Below, piece after piece: positions 9,604 through 18,446 of a stretch of 64,000 nt of DNA; positions within the stretch are counted from its first letter, which is position 1, and each line of letters opens with the position of its first letter. The translations under genes were made by a program, and so were the position numbers. The notes under the pieces were generated by a model. The model saw only the letters and a program-made list of their open reading frames with translations, had not been told where the DNA came from and did not search any database. Source of the stretch: Gramella jeungdoensis (GTDB lineage Bacteria > Bacteroidota > Bacteroidia > Flavobacteriales > Flavobacteriaceae); the NCBI RefSeq assembly GCF_023805255.1, contig NZ_JAMSCK010000002.1:496001-560000 (forward strand). The letters run 5' to 3'.

Positions 9604-9861
9604 TTACGCAGCATCATCTGTTGCTTCTTCGCCATTCACGTCATCCGTTTCGTGAATCTCTTCATCTATTTCTTCTTTTACTTCCTTTTCTACTTTTTCG
9701 GCACCCTTTTTAATTTTTTCACCTGCTTCTTCAGCGCCGGCTTCAATATCCTCACCTATGGCTTTAGCAGCTTCTTCAGTTTTTTCCTGAGTGGTTTCGC
9801 GGCAGGAATAGATAGAAAGGCTAAAAATCATAGCCAGAATTAAGATTACTGATTTTTTCAT
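9604..9861 (-). CDS. Acidic mini-lipoprotein, tandem paralogue A
   Basis: 85 residues with a lipoprotein signal peptide whose lipobox is S-I-Y-S-C (Cys20). The mature part is almost only Glu, Ala, Lys and Asp in an amphipathic, probably coiled-coil helical pattern (repeats such as A-E-E-A-G-E-K-I-K-K), ending in an Asp/Glu/Ala tail. It is clearly paralogous to the next upstream gene: both share S-I-Y-S-C-R-E-T-T, G-E-D-I-E-(A/S)-G-A-E-E-A-G and H-E-T-D-D. The function is unknown. A stress or envelope-spacer role is only speculation. Confidence 0.75.
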   Translation of the reverse strand: MKKSVILILAMIFSLSIYSCRETTQEKTEEAAKAIGEDIEAGAEEAGEKIKKGAEKVEKEVKEEIDEEIHETDDVNGEEATDDAA

Positions 9862-9884
9862 TTTATTCGGTTTTAGGGTTAATT

Positions 9885-9915
9885 AAAAAAAGCCATTCAG
9901 AAGGTGAATGGCTTT
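9885..9915 (-). terminator. Terminator after mini-lipoprotein B
   Basis: Stem AGCCATTCA (9891-9899) / TGAATGGCT (9905-9913) with an A-run to the left, which is a U-run on the minus strand. It separates the two tandem lipoprotein genes into two units. Confidence 0.8.
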
Positions 9916-9939
9916 AATTTTTATTATGCACGAAGATGA

Positions 9940-10188
9940 TTAATTATCATCAGTTTCGTGTACTTCTTCTTCTACTTCTTGTTCCATTTCATTTTCTGCA
10001 TTCTCAGCGGCATTTTCTACCTCTTCACCGGCCTCTTCAATTTCCTGACCAGCTTCTTCGGCACCGCTTTCGATATCTTCACCCATAGCCTCTACGGCAT
10101 CCTCGGTTTTTTCTTCTGTAGTTTCTCTACAAGAGTAGATTGATAATGACATTGTTGCTACGGCAAATAGTAAGAATAATTTTTTCAT
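9940..10188 (-). CDS. Acidic mini-lipoprotein, tandem paralogue B
   Basis: 82 residues, lipobox S-I-Y-S-C (Cys20), then R-E-T-T-E-E-K-T-E-D and a mature region even more acidic than paralogue A (long runs rich in Glu, Ala and Asn, few Lys). Same ending motif H-E-T-D-D. The two genes sit head-to-tail with a terminator between them, so duplication followed by divergence in charge is the simplest history. No known domain is recognised. Confidence 0.75.
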   Translation of the reverse strand: MKKLFLLFAVATMSLSIYSCRETTEEKTEDAVEAMGEDIESGAEEAGQEIEEAGEEVENAAENAENEMEQEVEEEVHETDDN

Positions 10189-10236
10189 TGTTAAAATGTT
10201 TAATTAGTTGAAGAGACAAAGTTAAACAATTTTTGA

Positions 10237-10488
10237 TTATGCAAAAGGACTCTTTTCACTTAAATATTTCCAGTAACGTTTGGGTCCATGTTTAAGGTGA
10301 AGCCCCATGTTTGCCCGGTTTTTAATATTTATGTTATTGAAATACTCGTACCAATGCTTTCGAAAATAGGTTTCCGGTTTTTCAAAATAAACCTCATTTG
10401 CGCCTGAAATTCCCATATCATTCGGTAACTCCAAAGACACATATTCTGTTTTCATCTTGTTGTAATAGATGCCGAATTTCTTTTTCAA
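10237..10488 (-). CDS. Short hypothetical protein, possibly a gene remnant
   Basis: 83 codons from a TTG at 10488; a better start may be the ATG 11 codons inside (M-K-T-E-Y-V-S-L-E-L). It is rich in Tyr, Asn and Lys and has no signal peptide or recognised domain. Immediately upstream on the same strand, in another frame, a 34-codon ORF (10589-10485, beginning M-D-F-D-R-I-K-G-K-L) overlaps its start by a few bases, which could mean a frameshifted older gene. Low certainty that this is a functional protein. Confidence 0.4.
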   Translation of the reverse strand: MKKKFGIYYNKMKTEYVSLELPNDMGISGANEVYFEKPETYFRKHWYEYFNNINIKNRANMGLHLKHGPKRYWKYLSEKSPFA

Positions 10489-10589
10489 ATTATAGGTAAG
10501 CTATTTCTGATCCTGTCAGGAACAGTAAACTTTATGTTTACGGCATCGGCAAGGGTGCTTAACTTCCCTTTGATTCTATCGAAATCCAT
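10485..10589 (-). other. 34-codon ORF overlapping the hypothetical gene, possible 5' fragment
   Basis: Starts ATG at 10589 (M-D-F-D-R-I-K-G-K-L-S-T-L-A) and stops at 10485-10487, overlapping the next frame by four bases. Either a tiny coupled gene or the N-terminal piece of a frameshifted one. It cannot be resolved from one sequence. Confidence 0.3.
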
Positions 10590-10636
10590 AAAAAAAATGG
10601 AGTTTTTCCTAATTTTGGAAAAACTCCATTTTATTG
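10590..10636. terminator. Strong terminator hairpin after the sulfatase gene
   Basis: Fourteen-base stem AATGGAGTTTTTCC (10596-10609) / GGAAAAACTCCATT (10617-10630) with an A-run on the left. On the minus strand it ends the sulfatase transcript and isolates the PUL from the upstream housekeeping genes. Confidence 0.85.
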
Positions 10637-10667
10637 CTTTTTATACAAAAGTTAATTTTAATCCGTA

Positions 10668-12365
10668 CTATTCTTCTAAAGCAGTTTTCTTCTCTTCAGG
10701 ATAGGTGTCTGGATCTTCACCGGCCAGTCTTGCAAAATTCCTGTATGCTCTTTCGACTTTCTCTTCAGGTGTAGTTTGAAATTCCTCTTCAGTAACTTCA
10801 TATTTTTCCTGAAGTGATTTTAGTTTTTCATGCAATTTTTTCTGTACCTCTGCATATTCCGGATCTCCGTATAGGTTTTTTTCTTCCTGAGGATCCTTTT
10901 GCAGGTCATACAGTTCCCATGTATCAATATCATCATAAAAATGAATTAATTTATAACGGTCTGTCCTTACACCATACTGGCGCTTTACCATATGGAAAGC
11001 TGGGAAGTCATAGTAATGATAATAAACAGCATCCCTGAATTCATCATCATCTGCTTTTCCTGTCAATAAGGGTTTTAAAGATTTTCCCTGCATTTCTGAA
11101 GGTATTTCAACTCCGGCAAAATCTAAAAAGGTAGGGGCGAAGTCCAGATTTTGAGTAAGGGCATCTATAGTAGTACCCGGTTCAATCACTGGAGGATACT
11201 GCATCAATAATGGCATTGCAAGTGATTCTTCGTACATAAAGCGTTTATCAAAAAATCCTTTCTCTCCTAGATAGAAGCCCTGGTCGGTAGTATAAACAAT
11301 TATAGTATTTTCTGCCAAGCCTTCATTTTCAAGGTAATCAAGAATCTTACCTACACCTTCGTCTACAGCCGTAATAGTGCCCATGTAATCATTTAGATAA
11401 CGCTGACCTTTCCATTCGGCTAGCTCTTTTCCCGATAGGTTTGCATTATGGAATGCGTCATTCTTAGGACGGTAAGCCTTATTCCAGGCGTCTCGTTGCT
11501 CTTTAGTCATTCTTTGAAAGTCGCTTTTCCATGGATTATGGCGTAATGAATCACTTCCTTTAGCTACAGTCATTTTTAAATCATGACCTTCGTACATATC
11601 CTCATATATGGTTTGCAGTTGCTCCTGCGCAGCTACCTGGTTTTCATGTTTAGAAAAGTAAGTATCAGGTAATGGGAACTCTATAGAATCGTATGTGTTT
11701 ATATGTCTTATAGGCGGCATCCAGTTACGGTGAGGAGCTTTATGGTGTACCATAATAAAGAAAGGCTTGTCTTGTTCGCGTTTGTTCTTTAGCCAGTCTA
11801 TTCCCATATCAGTTATAATATCGGTAGTGTAACCATTTACTATGGTGGTATCATTCTTATGAATGAATTCAGGATTGTAATAGTTTCCCTGGTCATTTAA
11901 AATATTCCAGTAGTCAAATCCCTGAGGTTGTCCATGCAGATGCCATTTCCCAACAATAGCTGTCTGGTATCCCACTTCTTTCAAATATTTAGGAAGGGTG
12001 GGTTGGGAGCCGTCAAAAACTTCACCGTTCATCCGGAACCCGTTAATATGGCTGAATTTCCCTGTCAATATCACCGCCCGGCTGGGTCCACATATAGAAT
12101 TAGTACAGAAGTTGTTCAAAAACTTAGCACCATTCTGCGCGATACGATCAATATTAGGTGTTGGTGCTAACTGACTAACCGGGTGACCATATGCGCTTAT
12201 GGCCTGTTCTGCATGATCGTCTGCCATTATAAAAACAATATTAGGTCTTTCCTGTTTTGAAGATTCTTTTTCATTCTTCTTATCCCCTTTACAGCTAAGA
12301 ATTAAAAAAGGGATGATTAGTAAATATTTTAAATAGGATCTTAAGAAAACTGATTGGCTACACAT
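10668..12365 (-). CDS. Lipoprotein sulfatase, S1 family (resembles S1_11)
   Basis: Formylglycine-dependent sulfatase, 565 residues, anchored as a lipoprotein (L-I-L-S-C, Cys25). The N-terminal metal site is F-I-M-A-D-D-H; the nucleophile motif is Cys92-Gly-Pro-Ser-Arg (S-I-C-G-P-S-R), the Cys being converted to formylglycine by a maturase that is not in this window. G-K-W-H-L-H, Y-T-T-D-Q-G-F-Y-L-G and F-D-K-R-F-M-Y-E complete the active site. By recollection the overall pattern is close to Bacteroides N-acetylglucosamine-6-sulfatases of subfamily S1_11; that assignment is inference. It is transcribed away from the PUL regulator and ends at a strong terminator. Confidence 0.9.
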   Translation of the reverse strand: MCSQSVFLRSYLKYLLIIPFLILSCKGDKKNEKESSKQERPNIVFIMADDHAEQAISAYGHPVSQLAPTPNIDRIAQNGAKFLNNFCTNSICGPSRAVILTGKFSHINGFRMNGEVFDGSQPTLPKYLKEVGYQTAIVGKWHLHGQPQGFDYWNILNDQGNYYNPEFIHKNDTTIVNGYTTDIITDMGIDWLKNKREQDKPFFIMVHHKAPHRNWMPPIRHINTYDSIEFPLPDTYFSKHENQVAAQEQLQTIYEDMYEGHDLKMTVAKGSDSLRHNPWKSDFQRMTKEQRDAWNKAYRPKNDAFHNANLSGKELAEWKGQRYLNDYMGTITAVDEGVGKILDYLENEGLAENTIIVYTTDQGFYLGEKGFFDKRFMYEESLAMPLLMQYPPVIEPGTTIDALTQNLDFAPTFLDFAGVEIPSEMQGKSLKPLLTGKADDDEFRDAVYYHYYDFPAFHMVKRQYGVRTDRYKLIHFYDDIDTWELYDLQKDPQEEKNLYGDPEYAEVQKKLHEKLKSLQEKYEVTEEEFQTTPEEKVERAYRNFARLAGEDPDTYPEEKKTALEE

Positions 12366-12390
12366 AAATTAAATTTTTTAGGAAGTGAAA

Positions 12391-12408
12391 ATACGAAACT
12401 TTTCGTAT
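12391..12408. promoter_or_regulatory. 18-bp perfect palindrome in the divergent promoter region
   Basis: ATACGAAA-CT-TTTCGTAT lies between the sulfatase start (12365) and the regulator ATG (12459). Two 8-base arms with a 2-base centre fit an operator for a dimeric DNA-binding protein better than a terminator, because no T-run follows. Confidence 0.55.
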
Positions 12409-12458
12409 AAAATTGTTACTTTTCACCTGCACAATAATTGCACAATCTGGTATACAAT

Positions 12459-15197
12459 ATGAAAGTTTATTCTTTTAAAAGTCTGATTTTATTGGTGTTG
12501 ATGGTGAATTTTTCCCATTCGCAAGAATTGGTACCACCTATACAAAACTATACGCCGGCAGAATATTCCGCTGCAAGTCAAAATTGGGATATTTCAGTTG
12601 ACGAAAGAGGAGTTGTTTATACTGCCAACAACCAGGGGTTGATGGTTTTTGATGGCTTAAGCTGGGAGCTTTTCCCATTAGAGAGCCAGTCTATTATCAG
12701 GTCGGTTTATCCTTATAACGGGAGAATATATACTGGGTCTTTTCAGGAATTCGGATACTGGGAAACCACAGAGGAGGGTTGTATGATATATAATTCGCTT
12801 ACCCCGCTTATGAAGGGCCTGGACATGAATAATGATGAATTCTGGGAAATAACTTCATATCAGGATGCGATTTACTTCAGGTCTTTTGGGGGAGTATATA
12901 AATATAAAGACAATAAAATAACAAAAGTCAGGGATATGGTGTCCACAGCCCTGGCGAAATTTAATGGCAGACTCTTATTTGCGCAGCGTAGAAATGGACT
13001 GGTTTATCTTGATGATTCGGGAGCTTTACAAGCTTTAAGCGGGAACCTTGATTTAATTAAAGATGAGAGTATTATAGATATGGAGGCTTCCGGAGATACC
13101 TTATATTTAGGAGCAAGGGAAGCCCTTTATTTTTATTCAGATAATCGTTTAAAAAAGTTCTGGAACACAGCCTTAAATGCTCTAATCGCAAAGTGGGAAC
13201 TCAACAATATTATAAGCGTTTCTGAAAACGAAATTGTATTTGGAACTATCAAGAATGGAATAATTCATTATAACATTAGAGAAGACCAGTTTCAGGTCTA
13301 TGACCGTACCTCGGGTCTTCAAAATAATACTGTTTTAGGAGTTGCATATGCCAAAGATAGGCTGTGGCTTGCCCTGGACAAAGGGGTTGATCAGATAGAC
13401 CTGAACGCTCCTATTAAATTTTACACTGATAACACCGGTGAATTAGGTGCGGTATATGATCTCCAGATTTATAAGGGTAATTATTATCTGGCTAGTAATA
13501 CAGGTGTTTACATGTTTTCTGGTGGTAAACTTGAATTAATTGAAAATGCCGCTGACCATGCCTGGAGTCTGGAGGTGATTGATGATGTGCTTTACGCTAA
13601 TCATAATACTGGTATCTATAAAATAGTAAACAACAAATTCATTCCGGTAGAATCTCGTACCGGAAGCTTTTCGATAAAAAAAGTTGATGGCCGTGATGAT
13701 TTGTTGGTGAGTCATTACACAGGATTAAGTCTTTATAATCCTGGAAGTGGTGATATAAGAGAACTTCAAGCTGTCAATTTTCCTGTCAAGGAAGTAGTAT
13801 TTGATGGTAAAGACAGAATTTGGGCGGCTCATCCTTACGAAGGTATTTATAAGCTTAATCCTAATGATTGGGAAGATATTCAGGTAGAAAAGATTCCTCC
13901 TTTAGGGAGTAATGAGAATTATAGTCCTAAGATATACAGAATCAACGATCAGGTTATAATATATGTTGATGGGGAATGGTATAAATATAACCCATTCAAG
14001 GATGATTTTGAGGATTTTGAAGAGCTTACGGCGTATGATGACTGTAGTCTTATTTTCAAAGGAGGTTCCGATTATGTGTTTATTGATTCGGAAGATGGTT
14101 CCTTGATTATTACAGATCTACGGGATAAAAAACTTTCTATTTCGGAAAAGAAGTTTAATAACAGACTGGTAAAGGGAAACGAGAATTTTATTAGGCTAAA
14201 TGACTCTATTTCCTTTGTGACCTTAAATGATGGATTTGCCCGGGTTAATCTTGAGAAGCTTCAGAAAGAAATAGAAGATCAATGGATTAGCACTCCTTTT
14301 CTAAAGGAATTTTCTGATGAGGTTCAAAGATACTCACTGGATGAATCTCCTGTTATCCCTTTCCAGAATGCTAAAAATATTATTCTGAAAGCGGGGTTGC
14401 CGGTTTCGGAAGCTACTCAATTAAGATATGTTCTGGATGGGGAAGAAAAACTAACAGGTTCCTTAAATGGTGGACAGGTAAACTTTAGAAATTTGAGACA
14501 TGGAGATTATGATTTACGTTTAAGTGCCATAGGTGGGCCTCTTAATCAGGTTTCAACTGAAAATTTTCATTTTACGATTGCACCGCCCTGGTATTTTTCA
14601 ACCTGGATGAAGGCGATCTATGCCTTTCTGTTTATTTCGATTTTCTTTTTGATTTACTGGCTTAATCAACAAAAGCTTAAAAAGCATCAGCTTCAATTAG
14701 AAGAGAAGTTTGAAAAAGAACATACTGAAAGGTTAAATAGACTTGAAAAGCAGCAATTGATGAATGAGATTGATCTTAAAAGAAAGGAATTGGCTAATAC
14801 AACGATGATGGCTGCCAAGAAAAATGAAGTCCTTATGGAGATTCAAGGGGAATTAAATAAGGATAAGAGTAAGTTCTCTAATCAGTTTCGAATAAAACAC
14901 ATCATGAATAAGATAAATAGTGCGGTCAAAAATAAGGATGAATGGAAGGTTTTTGAAACTAACTTTAATGAGGTTCATGAAGATTTCTTTAAGGACTTAT
15001 TAGATCAATACCCTAAACTTACAAGCAAAGATTTAAAGCTCTGTTCATATCTAAAAATGAATCTTAGCTCAAAAGAAATTGCCCCACTTATGGGAATATC
15101 GGTTAGGGGTGTGGAGGTTCACAGGTATCGATTAAGGAAGAAGATGAAGCTGGAAAGTGATGTGAACTTGACAAAATTCCTAATAAGAAATTTCTAA
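12459..15197 (+). CDS. Membrane-spanning PUL regulator: beta-propeller, Y_Y_Y domain, LuxR-type HTH
   Basis: 912 residues from the ATG at 12459 (signal peptide M-K-V-Y-S-F-K, ending S-H-S-Q); an in-frame TTG at 12438 is a poorer start. A long periplasmic region of propeller repeats (residues about 25-640) is followed by a Y_Y_Y-type Ig domain (about 650-720), one transmembrane helix (about 725-745), a coiled coil with many Glu/Lys, and a C-terminal LuxR-like helix-turn-helix (S-S-K-E-I-A-P-L-M-G-I-S-V-R-G-V-E). No histidine-kinase or receiver domain is seen, so it is a one-component sensor that would bind DNA while in the inner membrane. It directly precedes susC and probably induces the PUL in response to an oligosaccharide. 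Confidence 0.88.
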   Translation: MKVYSFKSLILLVLMVNFSHSQELVPPIQNYTPAEYSAASQNWDISVDERGVVYTANNQGLMVFDGLSWELFPLESQSIIRSVYPYNGRIYTGSFQEFGYWETTEEGCMIYNSLTPLMKGLDMNNDEFWEITSYQDAIYFRSFGGVYKYKDNKITKVRDMVSTALAKFNGRLLFAQRRNGLVYLDDSGALQALSGNLDLIKDESIIDMEASGDTLYLGAREALYFYSDNRLKKFWNTALNALIAKWELNNIISVSENEIVFGTIKNGIIHYNIREDQFQVYDRTSGLQNNTVLGVAYAKDRLWLALDKGVDQIDLNAPIKFYTDNTGELGAVYDLQIYKGNYYLASNTGVYMFSGGKLELIENAADHAWSLEVIDDVLYANHNTGIYKIVNNKFIPVESRTGSFSIKKVDGRDDLLVSHYTGLSLYNPGSGDIRELQAVNFPVKEVVFDGKDRIWAAHPYEGIYKLNPNDWEDIQVEKIPPLGSNENYSPKIYRINDQVIIYVDGEWYKYNPFKDDFEDFEELTAYDDCSLIFKGGSDYVFIDSEDGSLIITDLRDKKLSISEKKFNNRLVKGNENFIRLNDSISFVTLNDGFARVNLEKLQKEIEDQWISTPFLKEFSDEVQRYSLDESPVIPFQNAKNIILKAGLPVSEATQLRYVLDGEEKLTGSLNGGQVNFRNLRHGDYDLRLSAIGGPLNQVSTENFHFTIAPPWYFSTWMKAIYAFLFISIFFLIYWLNQQKLKKHQLQLEEKFEKEHTERLNRLEKQQLMNEIDLKRKELANTTMMAAKKNEVLMEIQGELNKDKSKFSNQFRIKHIMNKINSAVKNKDEWKVFETNFNEVHEDFFKDLLDQYPKLTSKDLKLCSYLKMNLSSKEIAPLMGISVRGVEVHRYRLRKKMKLESDVNLTKFLIRNF

Positions 15198-15300
15198 ATT
15201 AATAAGATTTTCGCTAAATAATTCCTAAAAATTACTACTACATTACTACATCATTAATAAAAAATTATCATAAAATTATACTTCAAAATAATTTTAAATA

Positions 15301-15332
15301 TTTGATAATCAACAAATTAAATTGTACTTTCA
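15301..15332 (+). promoter_or_regulatory. Possible susC promoter
   Basis: TTTG (15301-15304) and TACTTTCA (15325-15332) are 20 bases apart, an approximate match to the -33 TTTG / -7 TAnnTTTG pattern. The 228-base region before susC is very AT-rich. The match in the -7 box is imperfect. Confidence 0.35.
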
Positions 15333-15425
15333 CTTGAAGTAGTAGTTGTGTACTACAACGTTTGCGTGAAAATGAGGATTGGACGTATCTTTCTAAGACA
15401 AATTAAGCAAAAACACCCAACGAGT

Positions 15426-18400
15426 ATGAAAGTAAAATTATTCTTGGCTTGTGCAATTTTTATGGCTTTTGTGAGTCATAGTTATGCACAGCAAACTAAA
15501 ACTATTAATGGTGTTGTAACCGATGCCAATGATGTACCCTTACCAGGAGCCGAAGTGAAGGTTATTGGTAAGGATATTTTTGATGTGACCGATTTCGACG
15601 GAAATTTTTCTTTGGAGAACGTTGAAGTTGGAGATGTGTTCAGAGTAACCTTTCTGGGTTTCGCTCCACAGGAAATTGAGGTAACTACAAGTTCAGATTA
15701 TTCAGTAAGCCTTCAGGAGGATGCAGGGCAGCTGGATGAGGTGGTAGTTGTAGGTTATGGTACGCAGAAGAAAAGGGATTTAACCGGTTCCATATCTACC
15801 GTGGATGCTGAACAAATTGAGAAAACTCCAACCTCTAATGCTATGCAGTCTTTGCAGGGTAGGGTATCTGGAGTGCAGATTGTTAGCTCAGGATCTCCTG
15901 GTGGTTCTCCAACTGTAAGGATTAGAGGTTTAGGAACCTACCAGAACGCGACAAACGTTCTGTATGTGGTTGATGGTACCTTATATGACAATATAGATTT
16001 CCTTAATACTAAGGATATAAAGTCTATCAATATATTAAAGGATGCTTCTTCATCAGCAATTTATGGTGTAAGAGCCGCAAATGGTGTTGTGATCATTGAG
16101 ACAAAATCTGGTAAACTTAATCAGAAGCCACAATTCGAATATGATGGCTATACTGGTATTCAACGTGCTCAGAATATGGTTAAAATGGCAAATACCGAAC
16201 AATTTGTGACGATGGCACAGGAATCGGGCTCTCAGCCTGATGTACAGTTCGTAATGAACGCGATGCAGCGATTCGGAAGAAGCCGTATAAATCCTAATGT
16301 TCCCGCGGTAAATACAGACTGGTATGATGAGATTTTACGTGATGGTATAATTCAGAGTCATAGTATTGGTGTTACTGGAGGAGGTGACAGGGTCGCATAC
16401 TCAGTGGGTACCAACTATTTTGCGGAAGAAGGTATTCTTGATATGAAGAATGAATATGAGCGATTCAATATAAGATCTAAAGTTGATGTAGACATCTCAG
16501 ATAGATTTAAAGCTGGAGTTAATTCTCTTTTCAGTAATGCTACAAGATATCTTCCAGAAAATGGAGCATGGTTCCGAGCTTATCATGCCGTGCCATTGAT
16601 GCCGGTAATAGACTCTCTTAATACAGAGGCTACGCCAATCCGATATTCCAATGCACAGCTGTTAGGATATAGGGGGACCCAAAACCCATTTCAGGATTTA
16701 TCTTACAATGAAAACAGACAAAAGATCAGGAAACTATTAACTAGTTTATATCTTCAGTTTGATATTATTCCAGAGAAGTTGGATTTCAAAACAACTTACA
16801 GTCACAACTTTACTGCATTGGAAGCGCGAAATGTGAATCTTCCTTATACTTTGGGTAATAACTTTGAACGTAGGTCCAGTATTACCAGAACAGATAATAA
16901 TATTTCCAATCAGTACTGGGATAATATTTTAACCTATAATGATGAATTTGGAGATCACGATGTAACTTTAATGGCCGGTGCCTCATATAGAGATGAAGCT
17001 ACCAATTCTTTTTCAGCGACCGGGCAGGATATTGCCGGAATTCGTTTGGAATCCAGTAGATTCTTGAATTTTGCCGATCCTGAGTCGTTTAGTAATAATG
17101 TAAGAGAGATTGGAAGAAGATTCTACGGTATTTCTTATTTTGGAAGATTAGCTTATAATTTTAAAGATAAATATTTATTATATGGTACATACAGGGCTGA
17201 TGGTTCTTCAAAATTTACTCAGAACCCCTGGGGTTATTTTCCATCTTTAGGTGTAGGATGGGTGATCTCGGATGAAGAGTTCATGCAGAATAACGGCGTT
17301 TTTGATTTCCTTAAGTTAAGGGCAAGCTGGGGTAAGCTGGGTAATGATAACGTTGCTGCCAGTTCTGGAGCCAATACCATTAATGTTGTAACCGCTGCCT
17401 TAGGTGATGTGCCGCGTACGGGAATAACTTCTACAAGTGTTTTCTCAAATAATACATGGGAAGTTATTGAAGAGAAGAACTTTGGTATCAATATTGAGAC
17501 ATTTAACAATAGACTTTCACTAGATGCCGATTATTATATAAGGGATACTGAAGACGCAATTTTACCTGTGTTTATTCCTATAATTAATACAAGCATAGAT
17601 AGGAATTCCGGGGTTATCAGGAATCAAGGGCTCGAAATAAGCGCTACCTGGAAAGATAATATTTCTGAGGATTTCAGTTATACCATTGGTGGTAACTTCA
17701 CTACGGTAGATAATGAAGCAATAGAAATTGAAGACGATAGAGGATATATTGATGCCGGAACTGCGGAATTCAGACAAAGAACCATAGAAGGAGAGCCACT
17801 TTTCGCTTTTTATGGTTATGAAAGGATAGGAGTATATCAGAATCAGGCACAAATTGATGCCGATCCTATTGCCGTAGAGAATAATCTTGTGCCTGGAGAC
17901 CTTATTTATAAGGATCAAAATGGAGATGGAGTGATAGATGATGCCGACAGGGTAATTATAGGTTCTTTCCTACCAGATTTCACATATGGTGGTAATATTG
18001 GAATTACCTTCAAATCATGGGATTTTTCTATGAATTTCTATGGTCAGGCTGGAAATAAAATCCTGAATAGGAAAAGAGGAGAAATTATATTCACTCAGGA
18101 CACCAATTTTGATGCTGATCTTGCTATTAACAGATGGCATGGAGAAGGAACAAGTAATACCTACCCTTCTTCAGCAGGATTAAGAAAAGCCTGGAACCAG
18201 AGATTAAGTAATTTCTGGGTGGAAGATGGAGACTTTTTCAGGATTCAGAATGTTCAGTTGGCCTATACTATTCAATCTGAAAAGTTGCCTACGACCAGAC
18301 TTTATTTTACGGCAGAAAAACCATTTACATTCTTCGATTACAACGGATTTAATCCTGAAGTTCCAAATGGTGTAGATAGACAAACCTATCCTGTGCCGGC

Positions 18401-18434
18401 TACCTATACAGTAGGCGTTAACATTAAAATTTAA
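15426..18434 (+). CDS. SusC-like TonB-dependent outer-membrane receptor
   Basis: 1002 residues from ATG 15426 (signal peptide M-K-V-K-L-F-L-A-C, ending H-S-Y-A-Q); a GTG at 15348 would add 26 residues without a signal sequence and is rejected. Order: carboxypeptidase-D-like regulatory domain (about 27-95; G-V-V-T-D-A-N-D-V-P-L-P-G-A), TonB-box region (D-E-V-V-V-V-G-Y-G-T-Q, about 105), plug domain (S-L-Q-G-R-V-S-G-V, I-L-K-D-A-S-S-S-A-I-Y-G), then the 22-strand barrel. It takes up oligosaccharides with the SusD protein encoded 12 bases downstream. Its family and position define the core of the PUL; the ligand is inferred only from neighbouring enzymes. Confidence 0.95.
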   Translation: MKVKLFLACAIFMAFVSHSYAQQTKTINGVVTDANDVPLPGAEVKVIGKDIFDVTDFDGNFSLENVEVGDVFRVTFLGFAPQEIEVTTSSDYSVSLQEDAGQLDEVVVVGYGTQKKRDLTGSISTVDAEQIEKTPTSNAMQSLQGRVSGVQIVSSGSPGGSPTVRIRGLGTYQNATNVLYVVDGTLYDNIDFLNTKDIKSINILKDASSSAIYGVRAANGVVIIETKSGKLNQKPQFEYDGYTGIQRAQNMVKMANTEQFVTMAQESGSQPDVQFVMNAMQRFGRSRINPNVPAVNTDWYDEILRDGIIQSHSIGVTGGGDRVAYSVGTNYFAEEGILDMKNEYERFNIRSKVDVDISDRFKAGVNSLFSNATRYLPENGAWFRAYHAVPLMPVIDSLNTEATPIRYSNAQLLGYRGTQNPFQDLSYNENRQKIRKLLTSLYLQFDIIPEKLDFKTTYSHNFTALEARNVNLPYTLGNNFERRSSITRTDNNISNQYWDNILTYNDEFGDHDVTLMAGASYRDEATNSFSATGQDIAGIRLESSRFLNFADPESFSNNVREIGRRFYGISYFGRLAYNFKDKYLLYGTYRADGSSKFTQNPWGYFPSLGVGWVISDEEFMQNNGVFDFLKLRASWGKLGNDNVAASSGANTINVVTAALGDVPRTGITSTSVFSNNTWEVIEEKNFGINIETFNNRLSLDADYYIRDTEDAILPVFIPIINTSIDRNSGVIRNQGLEISATWKDNISEDFSYTIGGNFTTVDNEAIEIEDDRGYIDAGTAEFRQRTIEGEPLFAFYGYERIGVYQNQAQIDADPIAVENNLVPGDLIYKDQNGDGVIDDADRVIIGSFLPDFTYGGNIGITFKSWDFSMNFYGQAGNKILNRKRGEIIFTQDTNFDADLAINRWHGEGTSNTYPSSAGLRKAWNQRLSNFWVEDGDFFRIQNVQLAYTIQSEKLPTTRLYFTAEKPFTFFDYNGFNPEVPNGVDRQTYPVPATYTVGVNIKI

Positions 18435-18446
18435 AAAATTTGCAAA

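Noticed and set aside
9652-10143. Plus-strand ORFs rich in Phe and Tyr
   Set aside because: They are mirror images of the Glu/Lys-rich codons of the minus-strand lipoproteins; composition, not coding.
15234-15356. ACTAC repeats as a CRISPR or transposon end
   Set aside because: Units are only 5-8 bases, irregularly spaced, with no spacers of constant length and no transposase.
15348-15425. N-terminal extension of SusC from GTG 15348
   Set aside because: A normal signal peptide begins at ATG 15426; the extension is basic, without a signal, and overlaps the promoter-proximal repeats.
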